Shown: positions 19,969-28,274, counted from the first letter of the stretch. The stretch: 46,778 bases of DNA from an uncultured Prochlorococcus sp. (GCA_902571795.1 CACGDL010000007.1:1-46778); one strand, 5' to 3'. Notes: generated by a model from the letters alone, not told the origin. A program made the numbers and translations.

Positions 19969-20190
19969 ATGTACGAATCATTGATGACATTGCTATTTTT
20001 TCCTGATTGGACAAATGGATTACCTTCAGATTTCTTAATTCTTCATTTTTTTGTAGGAGCTGTTATTTTCCCATTCAACATGATTCATGCAAAAGCAAGA
20101 AAAATTGACAGTCAAAACCCACAGGAAGCCGCTAATGGGTATAAAAATGCAGATAATGCAACATTTTTTGGGTACGAGGAAATCAATTAG
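19969..20190 (+). CDS. Small membrane protein, 73 aa
   Basis: The preferred start is ATG at 19969, although TTG at 19957 is in frame. The product has one central hydrophobic segment (LILHFFVGAVIFPFNMIHA) and a polar tail ending NADNATFFGYEEIN. It resembles short uncharacterised picocyanobacterial membrane proteins; no function recognised. It is followed on the same strand by another one-helix protein 36 nt downstream. Confidence 0.55.
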   Translation: MYESLMTLLFFPDWTNGLPSDFLILHFFVGAVIFPFNMIHAKARKIDSQNPQEAANGYKNADNATFFGYEEIN

Positions 20191-20226
20191 ATTTCCATAA
20201 AATTTATTTAAGGAATTAGTTTATTG

Positions 20227-20451
20227 ATGATAATTTCCCTAAATACAGCTTTAGATCTTAAAATATTCAGTCCCAGTGAACCTATAGGAATATTCATAAT
20301 TTTTGTAGGATTAATATTTACTGGCATGATTTTCTATATTATTTATGCTGTAAGTACTAATAAAGAATCCTTAGAAGACAAAAAAATAAGAAATAAAAAG
20401 GAGTACTTGCAAAAGGAGAAGATAGGAAAATTATTTCCTAAGAAAAAATAA
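20227..20451 (+). CDS. Small membrane protein with lysine-rich tail, 74 aa
   Basis: TTG 20224 and ATG 20227 are adjacent in-frame starts; ATG is preferred. One hydrophobic helix (residues about 21-42, IFIIFVGLIFTGMIFYIIYA) is followed by a strongly basic cytoplasmic tail ending KLFPKKK. No family recognised. It is probably co-transcribed with the 73-residue protein upstream. Confidence 0.5.
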   Translation: MIISLNTALDLKIFSPSEPIGIFIIFVGLIFTGMIFYIIYAVSTNKESLEDKKIRNKKEYLQKEKIGKLFPKKK

Positions 20452-20551
20452 ATTTAATTGCTTTATTACTATAAAGATATTTATTTATATTATTAATTAT
20501 TAAATCAGTAGGATCTAAAAACATTAATTTTAGTTCTCTTAAATCAAACAT
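20438..20551 (-). CDS. Possible 37-residue ORF
   Basis: ATG at 20551 and TAG at 20438 bound a 37-codon frame whose product has no membrane segment; its start MFDLRELKLMFLDP looks protein-like. It overlaps the end of the plus-strand gene by 14 nt. No ribosome binding site or homologue is recognised; it may be chance. Confidence 0.2.
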   Translation of the reverse strand: MFDLRELKLMFLDPTDLIINNINKYLYSNKAIKFIFS

Positions 20552-20675
20552 TTTCTAAAAATTTAACTATAACAACAAAATTTTTTTTACGAGGACTTCA
20601 TATTGTTAATTGCATAGCTAAATTATTTTCATATGAAGCAAAAAATGTTAAAAATGGAAAAAATAATTTGAAATC

Positions 20676-21179
20676 GTGGAGAATTCACCTCAATATCTAT
20701 TTCTTGCTAGTGGAGTGAAGAATGGAGAAGGGTTTTGGATTGTGGGTATAAAAAATTGCGATGATAATATTCTTGAGGATGAAAATCTTTTAGATTGCCA
20801 TAGAAAAGAATTAATAGGTACTGAATCAGCAAAAGATATTCTTTTAGCTATTAATTTAAACGTAAATAATTTATTAAATGAACTAAGAAACAAACAATAT
20901 TTAATTGCAAGACCTTCAATGGGGATTCCATTTGATATACCTTTAGAAATCTTGGAAAATATTTTTGATTTTTGGTTAGATATTTATAAAAATCATGAAG
21001 CCTGGGAAGCTTGTTTAGGACTTCTTAAAGTTAGAAAAAGGATTCCTCTGACAAATCTAATTGAAAGCGAAAGTTTAAAGGGAAACTCTAAAAAATGGGC
21101 TATAAAAATTGAAGCTTTACATACTTATGTTCCTTCATCACTTAAAAATGAAAAATTAAATAACCCCATGTGGGAATAA
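20676..21179 (+). CDS. Hypothetical soluble protein, 167 aa
   Basis: The GTG start at 20676 is the only reasonable initiator. The product is soluble and mixed alpha/beta, opening QYLFLASGVKNGEGFWIVGI and ending with a Trp-containing helix region (EAWEACLGLLKVRKRIPL). There are no signal peptide, membrane helices or catalytic motifs that I recognise. It has the look of a conserved picocyanobacterial protein. It stands alone, with gaps of about 70-220 nt on each side. Confidence 0.6.
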   Translation: MENSPQYLFLASGVKNGEGFWIVGIKNCDDNILEDENLLDCHRKELIGTESAKDILLAINLNVNNLLNELRNKQYLIARPSMGIPFDIPLEILENIFDFWLDIYKNHEAWEACLGLLKVRKRIPLTNLIESESLKGNSKKWAIKIEALHTYVPSSLKNEKLNNPMWE

Positions 21180-21253
21180 TTTTATCTTTAAATACTAAAA
21201 ATATTTACTTAGTTTGATATTTAAGTAAAAATAAAATAACTATTAATTTAAAA

Positions 21254-21439
21254 ATGAATAAACCATATTCTTTCAGTATGAATCAAATGAACGGGATAGT
21301 TGAGGATACATATACAAAGATAATAAATGAATGTGAAAATTTAAAAAAAAATACTAATTGTCCAAATGAGCAAGTAGTAGCACTTTTAAGTGTAATTGCT
21401 TCAAATTACGCTACTACAAAAGAAAAATACGAAAATTAA
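21254..21439 (+). CDS. Small hypothetical protein, 61 aa
   Basis: A soluble 61-residue protein, mostly helical, with two cysteines (NECENLKK and TNCPNE). The next gene starts at 21441, one base after its stop, so it is almost certainly translated in the same operon as the phosphoribosyltransferase and deoxyribosyltransferase-like genes. No family recognised; a role as accessory to that pair is only inferred from position. Confidence 0.55.
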   Translation: MNKPYSFSMNQMNGIVEDTYTKIINECENLKKNTNCPNEQVVALLSVIASNYATTKEKYEN

Positions 21440-21440
21440 G

Positions 21441-21836
21441 ATGATAAGTTATTTTACTTGGAGCGAATTTGATAAGAGCGTAGAACAAATAGCTAATAAA
21501 TGTAGATTTAAGGAATTTTCTGGAATATATGGAGTTCCTCGTGGCGGATTATGTCTTGCTGTAGCACTAAGCCATAAATTAAAAATTGAATTAATTTCAG
21601 AACCAATAGAGAATTCACTTATAGTAGATGATGTTTATGAAACAGGCATTACATTGACGACCTTCAAGAATATTGAAGGAGCAATGTTTTTTGTATTATT
21701 TAGTAAAATCAAACCTACATGGTGGAATACAGTACATCTAACAAAAAAAAGTCAATGGATTGTTTTCCCTTGGGAAAATACTTTAACTTCAAAAAGTGAC
21801 CGCGAAGATTACATCAAAAAAAGAGGTTTAATTTGA
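21441..21836 (+). CDS. Phosphoribosyltransferase-fold protein (type I PRTase)
   Basis: A 131-residue protein starting at ATG 21441. It contains VPRGG (residues 32-36) and the PRPP-binding loop IVDDVYETGITL (61-72) with the paired Asp63-Asp64 and TG turn of type I PRTases. It is shorter than purine PRTases (about 170-200 residues) and lacks an obvious hood, so it may act on a nucleobase or be a derived, regulatory member. Its TGA overlaps the TTG start of the next gene, indicating coupling to the deoxyribosyltransferase-like protein. Confidence 0.75.
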   Translation: MISYFTWSEFDKSVEQIANKCRFKEFSGIYGVPRGGLCLAVALSHKLKIELISEPIENSLIVDDVYETGITLTTFKNIEGAMFFVLFSKIKPTWWNTVHLTKKSQWIVFPWENTLTSKSDREDYIKKRGLI

Positions 21837-22291
21837 GAAAAAAATTATATTTAGCTAATCCATATGGATTTTCAAAACAAACTAAAACCCTCTTACATGA
21901 ATTTATTGAAGTCTTCAATGATTTAAATGTAGAAGTATTTGAACCTTTTGAGAGAGCAAAACCATTAACACAACAAAAAAGTCAATGGGCATATGAAGTT
22001 GCAAATAGTAATTTCCATGATTTAAAAGAATGTGATTGTATTTTTGCGATTGTTAATGGAAATCCTCCAGATGAAGGAGTAATGATTGAATTGGGTATCG
22101 CAATTGCTTTAAAAAAGGAAATCTTTTTATTCAGGGATGATTTTAGAAATTGTTCTGATAGTGATCAATATCCATTAAATCTAATGTTATTTCTTGGCCT
22201 GCCTAAAGATAATTGGGAAAAATATTATTTTGAATCATTACAAGACATAAAAAGTAATAAAAAAAGATTTATGGAGTGGGCAAAAAATTAG
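21833..22291 (+). CDS. Nucleoside 2-deoxyribosyltransferase-like protein
   Basis: A 152-residue protein with the NDT fold marks: the N-terminal strand LYLANPYGFS, a central NPPDEGVMIELGIAIA segment in which Glu86 sits where the family nucleophile lies, and FEPFERA near residue 36. NDT enzymes swap bases on deoxyribonucleosides or hydrolyse them. The TTG start overlaps the stop of the phosphoribosyltransferase gene, so the two products are made together and could be a base/nucleoside salvage or clean-up pair. The substrate is unknown. Confidence 0.78.
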   Translation: MRKKLYLANPYGFSKQTKTLLHEFIEVFNDLNVEVFEPFERAKPLTQQKSQWAYEVANSNFHDLKECDCIFAIVNGNPPDEGVMIELGIAIALKKEIFLFRDDFRNCSDSDQYPLNLMLFLGLPKDNWEKYYFESLQDIKSNKKRFMEWAKN

Positions 22292-22376
22292 CCAAATAAA
22301 CCATTAACCCTCAATTAGAAGTTTTGAGTTTAAATATATCTGTTGAGGTGCTAAAATAGTTTTTATTTAGAAAATT

Positions 22377-22553
22377 TTGACACAAGTTACAGTTGGAGAG
22401 AACGAGGGAATTGAGTCAGCCCTTAGAAGATTTAAAAGACAAGTATCTAAGTCGGGCATCTTTGCAGATTTAAAAAGACTTAGACATCACGAAACTCCTA
22501 TTGAAAAATATAAAAGAAAGTTGCAACAGAGAAGAAAAGCAAGAAGAAGATAG
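22377..22553 (+). CDS. rpsU: 30S ribosomal protein S21
   Basis: A 58-residue basic protein: [20 protein letters not shown] at the N-terminus, [16 protein letters not shown] in the middle and a Lys/Arg-rich end. The match to bS21 is strong. The start is TTG at 22377; there is no ATG in reach. A TAAAAT box about 25 nt upstream may be its promoter, separate from the deoxyribosyltransferase operon. Confidence 0.93.
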
Positions 22554-22632
22554 ACTGCTTTATCTTATAAATTTTTTGAATATGAGTTGATATTACAAAT
22601 TTTTTTTGAAAGGTTTAAAAATAAAATTATAA

Positions 22633-22956
22633 CTACTTAAGCTTTTTAAGCTTCTTAACAAGATTTATTCCGACTCCTGACACAGCAAGAAGATCTTTTT
22701 CATCTGCAGCGATAACTGCCTTTGTTGTTTTAAATCCAGCCTCGTACAAAGCTTTTGCGCTTTTTGCTCCAACACCTGGAAGTGTAGTCAAAGTTTCAAT
22801 ATTTTTCTTGGAATTTACCGCTTTGGTTTTTGTTTTTGTTTTTGTTTTTGTTTTCGCAGACTTTGCTGCATTTTTTTCTTTCTTTAAAGGAGTTTCAGAA
22901 GTTACTGCACTTTTAAATAAAATTGATTTTAGTTTGCTGAGAAATTTAGAAATCAT
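22633..22956 (-). CDS. Helix-hairpin-helix protein with TK repeat linker
   Basis: About 107 residues. The C-terminal half is a helix-hairpin-helix DNA-binding fold with two hairpins (LTTLPGVGAKSAKALYEAG, then LLAVSGVGINLVKKLKKL). The N-terminal half is basic, with a Thr-Lys tandem run encoded by four perfect TTTTTG units at 22827-22850 (plus strand). The start could be 22956 (MISKFL) or 22968. Histone-like or repair-related DNA binding is likely; no catalytic domain is attached. Gene length may vary between strains through the hexamer repeat. Confidence 0.75.
   Translation of the reverse strand: MISKFLSKLKSILFKSAVTSETPLKKEKNAAKSAKTKTKTKTKTKAVNSKKNIETLTTLPGVGAKSAKALYEAGFKTTKAVIAADEKDLLAVSGVGINLVKKLKKLK
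22827..22850. repeat. Hexanucleotide tandem repeat (TTTTTG x4)
   Basis: Four perfect head-to-tail copies with partial copies either side, encoding Lys-Thr repeats in the linker of the HHH protein. The 6-nt unit keeps frame on slippage, so copy number can change without breaking the gene. Confidence 0.85.
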
Positions 22957-23223
22957 TGAAATATACAAGTAATAAAATTAGCTATTCAGTTTAATAATAT
23001 CAAATTCCAGAGGAATTAATTACAAGATAAAAATTAACTGCGTAGAAATAATTTATTTACAATTATATAAAGACACACATTTAATATTTATGCAAGCTTA
23101 CGAGCTATTGCAAGGTATTATAAATTATTTTAAAAACTAAAAAAAAGTTAAAATGAATATTCAAAATTTAAAGGTATTTATTAATAGTAAAGTTAAAATC
23201 TTATTAAAGAACAGATCATAAAA

Positions 23224-23820
23224 ATGAAACTTATTTTTATAAGTGGACCTTCAGGAAGCGGGAAAACAACTTTATCTAATCAAATAATAAAAAAAAATAA
23301 AAATGGTATTGTGTTAAGTACCGACAATTACTATAAGACAGGTTTAATAAGTAAATTACTACCAAAATTTATAGAAGGTTTTTTTGATAGAAGTATTAGT
23401 TTTAATAACAAACTATTCAAAAAAGATTTTGATTTCATTTATAAGAATGGAATTTCAATCTGTGATCGTTATTATAATTTCGAAAAGAAAACAATTCAAA
23501 ATATCTTAAACGAAACAAATAATATTAGTTTTTTAATTGTTGAGGGTATATTTGCTAAAGAATTCTCAAACACTTTAAATAATAAGGATTATATTTTTTT
23601 AGAAATAAAAACTAAAAAAAATGAGTGCATGAAAAGAGTTGTCCAAAGAGATATAAAAGAAAGGGGGAAGGGGGAAAAACAAGCTGAGAATGATTTCTTA
23701 AAATCATGGAGCATTTATTATGAAAAATTCAAACCCAATTGCATAAAAAATAATAAAAATAAATTCATTATTGAAAAAAACACTGATATAGATCTCATTC
23801 TGAAAAAATTATTTAATTAA
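23224..23820 (+). CDS. Uridine kinase-like P-loop phosphotransferase
   Basis: A 198-residue P-loop kinase: Walker A GPSGSGKTT at residues 8-16, STDNYYKTGLI at about 33-43 (equivalent to the DxFY substrate loop of uridine kinases), SFLIVEGIFAK as the Walker B-like strand, and a lid region around RVVQRDIKERGKGE. It belongs to the uridine kinase/phosphoribulokinase/pantothenate kinase family; the phosphorylated substrate is not certain. Its end overlaps the convergent flavoprotein gene by 12 nt. Confidence 0.78.
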   Translation: MKLIFISGPSGSGKTTLSNQIIKKNKNGIVLSTDNYYKTGLISKLLPKFIEGFFDRSISFNNKLFKKDFDFIYKNGISICDRYYNFEKKTIQNILNETNNISFLIVEGIFAKEFSNTLNNKDYIFLEIKTKKNECMKRVVQRDIKERGKGEKQAENDFLKSWSIYYEKFKPNCIKNNKNKFIIEKNTDIDLILKKLFN

Positions 23821-24975
23821 GTCTTTAATTTTTTTCTCTAATATTAGAGCACTTAAAATTGAGCCTTCAATTCTGCCAAATCCATTTCCTTCAAACCAGT
23901 CCCCGCAAAATCCAATTTTAGATTTTCTACTAAATTGTAAAGATAATGGTGCGGCAAGACCAGAAGGCTGTGAAGCTCTCCATTTCATAATAGATATTTT
24001 TTCATCAAAAGTTAATTTATTTACAAAAGAATTCTCTTTAAACAATTTATTGAATTTTTTAATTATTTTTTGTTTAAAAACTTCTTCATCTTTTGCACTT
24101 ATATAAGAATTAATTAACTCTGCGTCTTTTGAATGTACTACAATTCCTAATTTATTATTATCTTGCAGCTGAAAAATAATTCTTTCAAATCTATATTTTT
24201 TTTCTAAATTATTTTTTAAATAAAAATACCTCAGTTTTTTAGAATAATTATCTTTATAACTATAATTTTTATTTGTATAAATTAGAAAAGTTAACCTGGG
24301 GATAAATGTTTGTTCTTCTAAGATATTTAATAGTAAATCTATTTTTTTATCACTATTTATAGGAATTGCTTTTCTTAATGGAATTTGATTTACATTTAAT
24401 ATTTTTAAAGACCTCTTATGTAACAACAAATTAGTTGAACAAATTAGATATTTAGACTTGAATTTATCGCCATTTTTTGATGTTAGTAACCATCCCTTAT
24501 CATTAAACTTCATATCAACTATTAAAGTTTCAAAGAAAAAATCAATTTCCTCTTTTAAATTATTTGAATAAATTATCTTTTTCGATAATTCACTCATGGA
24601 ATCTAAAGATAAATAATTAATCCCGCAAGAAAATTCAGATTTTTTTTTGGTTTCTAAATTAGAATCTTCATTTAAAAAAAATATTTCTGAGTCGTCAATT
24701 TTTATATATTTATTTTCCAATAGTTCATCAATATATCTTTTTAATAGAAGATTATTTTTGCTGTTAGATATATTAAAATTTGGAGAACCATGATTTAGTT
24801 TCCATCCTTCATATTTTTTGCTTATTCTTGTACTTGATCTCCCTCCAAGTCCACGACCAATTTCAATTAATCCAACTTTTTTTGTAATATTATTTTTAAG
24901 ATACTTCGAAGCGAAAACACACGCAGATATACCACCACCTATTATTAATAAGTCATATATAACATCACTTTTCAT
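23809..24975 (-). CDS. FAD-dependent oxidoreductase, renalase-like
   Basis: A 388-residue flavoprotein with an N-terminal Rossmann dinucleotide fold (LLIIGGGISACVFA, residues 9-22), the GLGGRSSTR motif near 42-50 typical of amine-oxidase/renalase folds, and a C-terminal FAD-closing motif GFCGDWFEGNGFGRIEGSI. WRASQPSG near 330 resembles the renalase substrate-side strand. It lies 20 nt downstream of the MTHFR-like gene on the same strand, so the two are likely co-transcribed. The true substrate is unknown; an NAD(P)H-repair or desaturase-like role is possible. Confidence 0.8.
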   Translation of the reverse strand: MKSDVIYDLLIIGGGISACVFASKYLKNNITKKVGLIEIGRGLGGRSSTRISKKYEGWKLNHGSPNFNISNSKNNLLLKRYIDELLENKYIKIDDSEIFFLNEDSNLETKKKSEFSCGINYLSLDSMSELSKKIIYSNNLKEEIDFFFETLIVDMKFNDKGWLLTSKNGDKFKSKYLICSTNLLLHKRSLKILNVNQIPLRKAIPINSDKKIDLLLNILEEQTFIPRLTFLIYTNKNYSYKDNYSKKLRYFYLKNNLEKKYRFERIIFQLQDNNKLGIVVHSKDAELINSYISAKDEEVFKQKIIKKFNKLFKENSFVNKLTFDEKISIMKWRASQPSGLAAPLSLQFSRKSKIGFCGDWFEGNGFGRIEGSILSALILEKKIKDLIK

Positions 24976-24995
24976 AGGTTTAATATTGACAGAAA

Positions 24996-25799
24996 TTATC
25001 TTTCATTTTCCAAAAAACTATAAACAGAATCAAGTTTACCTGATGATGAAAAATCAGATTCAATTACAGGTGTAATATTATTTTTTTTATAAAAACTAAC
25101 TAAATCGTTTGTGAAATCAAAAAAATTCTCCAAGGCATATAAACACTTTTCAGATATATATACCTCTTTCCATGGACGAAATTTAAAACGTGCTATAAAT
25201 TGTTTAGAAGGAATAAATAAACTTCCAAATAAATTTAATTTTTCTTCTTTTGCAACGTTTTTAAGATAAGTCAATTCGTTCTCTAAAACTTTAATATCTG
25301 TACCATATTGAAACCAAATTGAATTTATTAACCCTGTCGAAATTTTTTTTTCGAACCTTTCTCTTTCTGAAGAAATATTATAATATTTTTTCAAATATGG
25401 ATTGTAAGCTATACCTAATTTAACTTTTAAATTTTTTTCTTTTTTTAAATAAGCTAATACTTGAACTGAGTCAAAGTTTTTTTTCTTATTTGATCCCGAC
25501 ACAAGCAGAATTTCAAATTTTTTATTAGTCTGAGAAGTTTTAACAAAATCTAAAATTTCCTGATACGAATTTTCTTTATTTTTTGAATATTGATGATAAA
25601 GACTATAGTGATAGGTCACATTAAATTCATCATAGTTTTTTGATATATATTTAATAGTTGAATTAAATAAATCCTTCTTTATAAGTCCTTTACATGGAAT
25701 ATTAATATTTTTGATATTATTTAATTTGCAGAAATTAAGTTTATCGTCTAACTGAGAAATATTTTTAAATGACAATTCAAATCTTATATTATTGTTCAT
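24996..25799 (-). CDS. Methylenetetrahydrofolate reductase-like TIM-barrel protein
   Basis: A 267-residue barrel that I place near MetF from order and spacing of motifs: an N-terminal FELSF strand (MetF FEFFPP position), GIAYNPYLKK (AAYPExHPE position), then ISTGLINSIWFQYGTD (VDAGAxxxITQFFFD position) and LFGSLFIPSKQF (PGILPVSNF position). Several residues are substituted, including loss of the canonical Gln/Phe pattern, so catalysis as a normal MTHFR is doubtful. It is the first gene before the FAD oxidoreductase and could use a folate or flavin ligand. Tentative. Confidence 0.55.
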   Translation of the reverse strand: MNNNIRFELSFKNISQLDDKLNFCKLNNIKNINIPCKGLIKKDLFNSTIKYISKNYDEFNVTYHYSLYHQYSKNKENSYQEILDFVKTSQTNKKFEILLVSGSNKKKNFDSVQVLAYLKKEKNLKVKLGIAYNPYLKKYYNISSERERFEKKISTGLINSIWFQYGTDIKVLENELTYLKNVAKEEKLNLFGSLFIPSKQFIARFKFRPWKEVYISEKCLYALENFFDFTNDLVSFYKKNNITPVIESDFSSSGKLDSVYSFLENER

Positions 25800-25831
25800 T
25801 ATTTAGTAGTCATATTTATTCACTCAACATA

Positions 25832-26065
25832 TTAACGAAAACACGCATCTGCTACGATTCTTATTTTGGAAGTAGTCTTTTTATTTTTAGCCTTTAGAAA
25901 ATAACTTGGGGAAATCTCTAATGCAGCTTTTAAAGAAATTTTATCTTCTGCAGATTTGGCAATAATTTGATTAAAACATTTCCAATTTTCTGGTATTACT
26001 AAACCGGGCCATGATAAATAAAGACCTACAAAAATACCGAATAATAAAAATAAAAAAAACCTCAT
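25832..26065 (-). CDS. Small membrane-anchored or secreted protein, 77 aa
   Basis: An N-terminal hydrophobic helix (residues 2-19, FFLFLLFGIFVGLYLSW) acts as anchor or signal. The exported remainder has two cysteines (NWKCFNQ and DACFR at the very end), compatible with a disulfide. No family recognised. It lies upstream of the MTHFR-like gene on the same strand with 32 nt between, so they may share a transcript. Confidence 0.5.
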   Translation of the reverse strand: MRFFLFLLFGIFVGLYLSWPGLVIPENWKCFNQIIAKSAEDKISLKAALEISPSYFLKAKNKKTTSKIRIVADACFR

Positions 26066-26173
26066 GACAAATAAAATTTTTAATTTTACTAATTAAATTA
26101 AAAACAATAGTTTAATTGTATTGGAAAATAATTAATAAATTATTTCCTTTCTTCTTATCGCAGATATTTAATC

Positions 26174-26190
26174 CATGAAAGATTTTCATG
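26174..26190. promoter_or_regulatory. Perfect inverted repeat upstream of the 26233 gene
   Basis: CATGAAA and TTTCATG form a perfect 7-bp inverted repeat around a 3-nt centre, 42 nt before the ATG at 26233. It could be an operator or a 5' UTR hairpin; there is no T-tract, so it is not a terminator. Confidence 0.35.
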
Positions 26191-26232
26191 TACACGAGAG
26201 GTTAGAATAACAAAAAAGTATTATTTTAGAAT

Positions 26233-26637
26233 ATGGCTAGCCAAGATTATCTAATTGCAATAGCTTTAATAGAGCAAAACTTAGTTAGAGCAATGCCTCT
26301 TGGGGGTAAAGAAATTAAAGATAATTTAGAGGAAGCAGAAAATTTCAAGAAACTTGGAGAAGAGGTAATTTTAAATCTACTAATGAGAGTATTTCAAAGA
26401 AGTGATGAAGGTGCTTTAAAAAGGGCTTCTGAAGAAAAAGGTTTGCTCCTTGTTCATATGCATCCTAAAAGAATGCAGAAAGAGCTTCCATTCATTAAAT
26501 CTGAATGGATAAGAGATGGAGATACACAACAGTTTCTAAAATACCTTGGCAATCTCTCAAAAGAAGTATGGACCGCATCTTTCGTAAAATACAAAGGGAT
26601 TGAATTTACTTCTATCTCGAAGAATGATGAGATCTAA
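26233..26637 (+). CDS. Hypothetical soluble helical protein, 134 aa
   Basis: Starts MASQDYLIAIALIEQNLVRA; no signal peptide or membrane helix. Predicted mostly helical, with a conserved-looking LLLVHMHPKRMQKELPFIKSE stretch containing the only His residues. No recognised family or catalytic motif. It is convergent with the S51 peptidase gene (22 nt apart) and has a perfect inverted repeat in its upstream region. Confidence 0.6.
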   Translation: MASQDYLIAIALIEQNLVRAMPLGGKEIKDNLEEAENFKKLGEEVILNLLMRVFQRSDEGALKRASEEKGLLLVHMHPKRMQKELPFIKSEWIRDGDTQQFLKYLGNLSKEVWTASFVKYKGIEFTSISKNDEI

Positions 26638-26659
26638 AGATATTAAAAATATTTTCTTT

Positions 26660-27340
26660 TTAAAGAATTTCTTTCTTTAAAATATTATTTTCCTTTGCAA
26701 CTCTAAAGCAGTTTCTACCATTACCAAAATCAATTGGGGAATAGTCAAAATCATTTTTAATATGCAAGGCACAATTCCCCTCAATACATATACAAGATTC
26801 AATAATTTCTCTCTGAATAACATCATTAACGTAAGGTTCCCTCTCTTTCTCTTCATCGAAATGCGGGCAGGCAATACCTTTAACTATCCCTAAGCAATCA
26901 ATTATGGCTAATTCTTTAGCATAAGAATCAGTTATACCTTTATCAAACCAACAAATAGCACCAGCACTTACACCACTCATTACAATTCCTTTTTCATAAG
27001 CATTTCGCAAAATTTTATGTAAATTCCATTCTTTCCAAACAGCTAACATACTTTTTGTATTTCCTCCGCCAACATAAATTATGTCTTGAGTTAAAACTTT
27101 CTCTTCTAAGTTTTCTGTTCTAGAGAAGAAATCAATATGACTTGTTATACAATCAAGTTTAGAAAATGCTCTATAAAAATTTAGTTTGTACAAACTACTA
27201 TCGCCAGATGCTGTGGGAATAAAGCAAATTTTCGGTCTTTTTTTATTACTTAAAGAAACTATATATTTTTCAATTTCAAGAGAGCCTAATGAACGTCCAA
27301 ATCCTCCTCCCCCAATTGCGACTATATTTTTACTAGGCAT
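26660..27340 (-). CDS. Peptidase S51 family protein (cyanophycinase/peptidase E type)
   Basis: A 226-residue serine peptidase of the S51 family. The nucleophile elbow GVSAGAICWF places Ser125 as the catalytic serine; GGGNT (91-95) and the ACPHFDEEKER segment with its His match cyanophycinase and peptidase E. Such enzymes cleave beta-aspartyl-arginine polymer or Asp-X dipeptides. Because Prochlorococcus is not known to make cyanophycin, a dipeptidase-like role is more likely (family knowledge plus inference). It is divergent from the GNAT gene with only 20 nt between. Confidence 0.83.
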   Translation of the reverse strand: MPSKNIVAIGGGGFGRSLGSLEIEKYIVSLSNKKRPKICFIPTASGDSSLYKLNFYRAFSKLDCITSHIDFFSRTENLEEKVLTQDIIYVGGGNTKSMLAVWKEWNLHKILRNAYEKGIVMSGVSAGAICWFDKGITDSYAKELAIIDCLGIVKGIACPHFDEEKEREPYVNDVIQREIIESCICIEGNCALHIKNDFDYSPIDFGNGRNCFRVAKENNILKKEIL

Positions 27341-27360
27341 ATTAAATAAAAGATTTTTAC

Positions 27361-27831
27361 ATGAATTTAAGACAAATCACCATTAAAGATCAACTGGAAT
27401 TAAAAAAGGTTTATTTTGATTCAATTCTATCTTTAGAAGAAAAAATTTATAGTCAAGAACAAAAAAGAGCCTGGTCAAGCCAAGCTTGGAATAACCCAAA
27501 TTTTGATAAGTCAATAATTAAAGGAAAAGGATGGCTTATAAGTAAACAAGGAATTATTATTGCTTTTGCTACAAGATATCCCACCGATAGAATTGCGCTA
27601 TTTTACTGTAAAGGTAAATTCCAAAGAAAAGGATACGGATCTAAATTACTTAATAAATTAGAAGATGAAGCAAAGAAAGAAGGTTTAAACTCTCTTTATA
27701 CTGAAGCGAGCTTAATAAGTTATGAATTATTTCTTAAAAATGAATGGGAAATTATACGTAAAGAAAAAGTCATTATAAATAACATTTTTTTTGAAAGATA
27801 TAAAATGATTAAAATTATAAAAATTAATTAA
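27361..27831 (+). CDS. GNAT-family N-acetyltransferase
   Basis: A 156-residue acetyltransferase. The acetyl-CoA pyrophosphate loop is QRKGYGSKLLNKLEDEAK (Q-x-x-G-x-G type) near residue 88, preceded by the beta-4 strand FYCKGKF, and GLNSLYTEASLISYELFLKN corresponds to motif B with the usual F-x-x-N-W-like end. It acts in the cytosol on an amine of unknown identity. The next gene starts 6 nt after its stop. Confidence 0.83.
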   Translation: MNLRQITIKDQLELKKVYFDSILSLEEKIYSQEQKRAWSSQAWNNPNFDKSIIKGKGWLISKQGIIIAFATRYPTDRIALFYCKGKFQRKGYGSKLLNKLEDEAKKEGLNSLYTEASLISYELFLKNEWEIIRKEKVIINNIFFERYKMIKIIKIN

Positions 27832-27837
27832 TTAATA

Positions 27838-28161
27838 ATGTCTGGCAAAAGCAAGGGATTAATTCTGATTCAAAGGGTTCTAATTTGGGCATTATACTTT
27901 TTTTCAGGATTTATACTTTATTCTAACCAAGGTATTTTGCCTTCATTGATAATTACTTTCTCAAGAATTATTTATCCATTATCTATTTTTTGGTTACAAA
28001 TAAGAATTAAAAAAAGAACCAATTTTCTGCCTATTGATTCAAAAATGACAACTTCGCAGTTGTGGTTCAATTTATTACCCGTTATTGCATCTCTATTAAC
28101 TGTAATTTTTTCCTTAACTAATTCTTTCTTATATATCCTAGGAAAATTAATTAACTCTTAA
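27838..28161 (+). CDS. Hypothetical membrane protein, 107 aa
   Basis: Three to four hydrophobic segments: residues about 10-28, 33-52 (with PLSIFWLQI) and 78-104. A basic loop IRIKKRTNF lies between. No family recognised. Follows the GNAT gene by 6 nt, so likely in the same operon. Confidence 0.6.
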   Translation: MSGKSKGLILIQRVLIWALYFFSGFILYSNQGILPSLIITFSRIIYPLSIFWLQIRIKKRTNFLPIDSKMTTSQLWFNLLPVIASLLTVIFSLTNSFLYILGKLINS

Positions 28162-28274
28162 ATAAATTAATTATTATTTATTAGCCTTAGAAATTTCTCT
28201 CATAAAAAAATAATGTAAAGAAATTTGTCTTTTACTTATATTTGTTTAAATTTGAAATAGTGATCAATAAAATC

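Noticed and set aside
23092-23157. Tiny ORFs (16-22 codons) between 22969 and 23223
   Set aside because: Too short, with no consistent ribosome binding site or composition signal.
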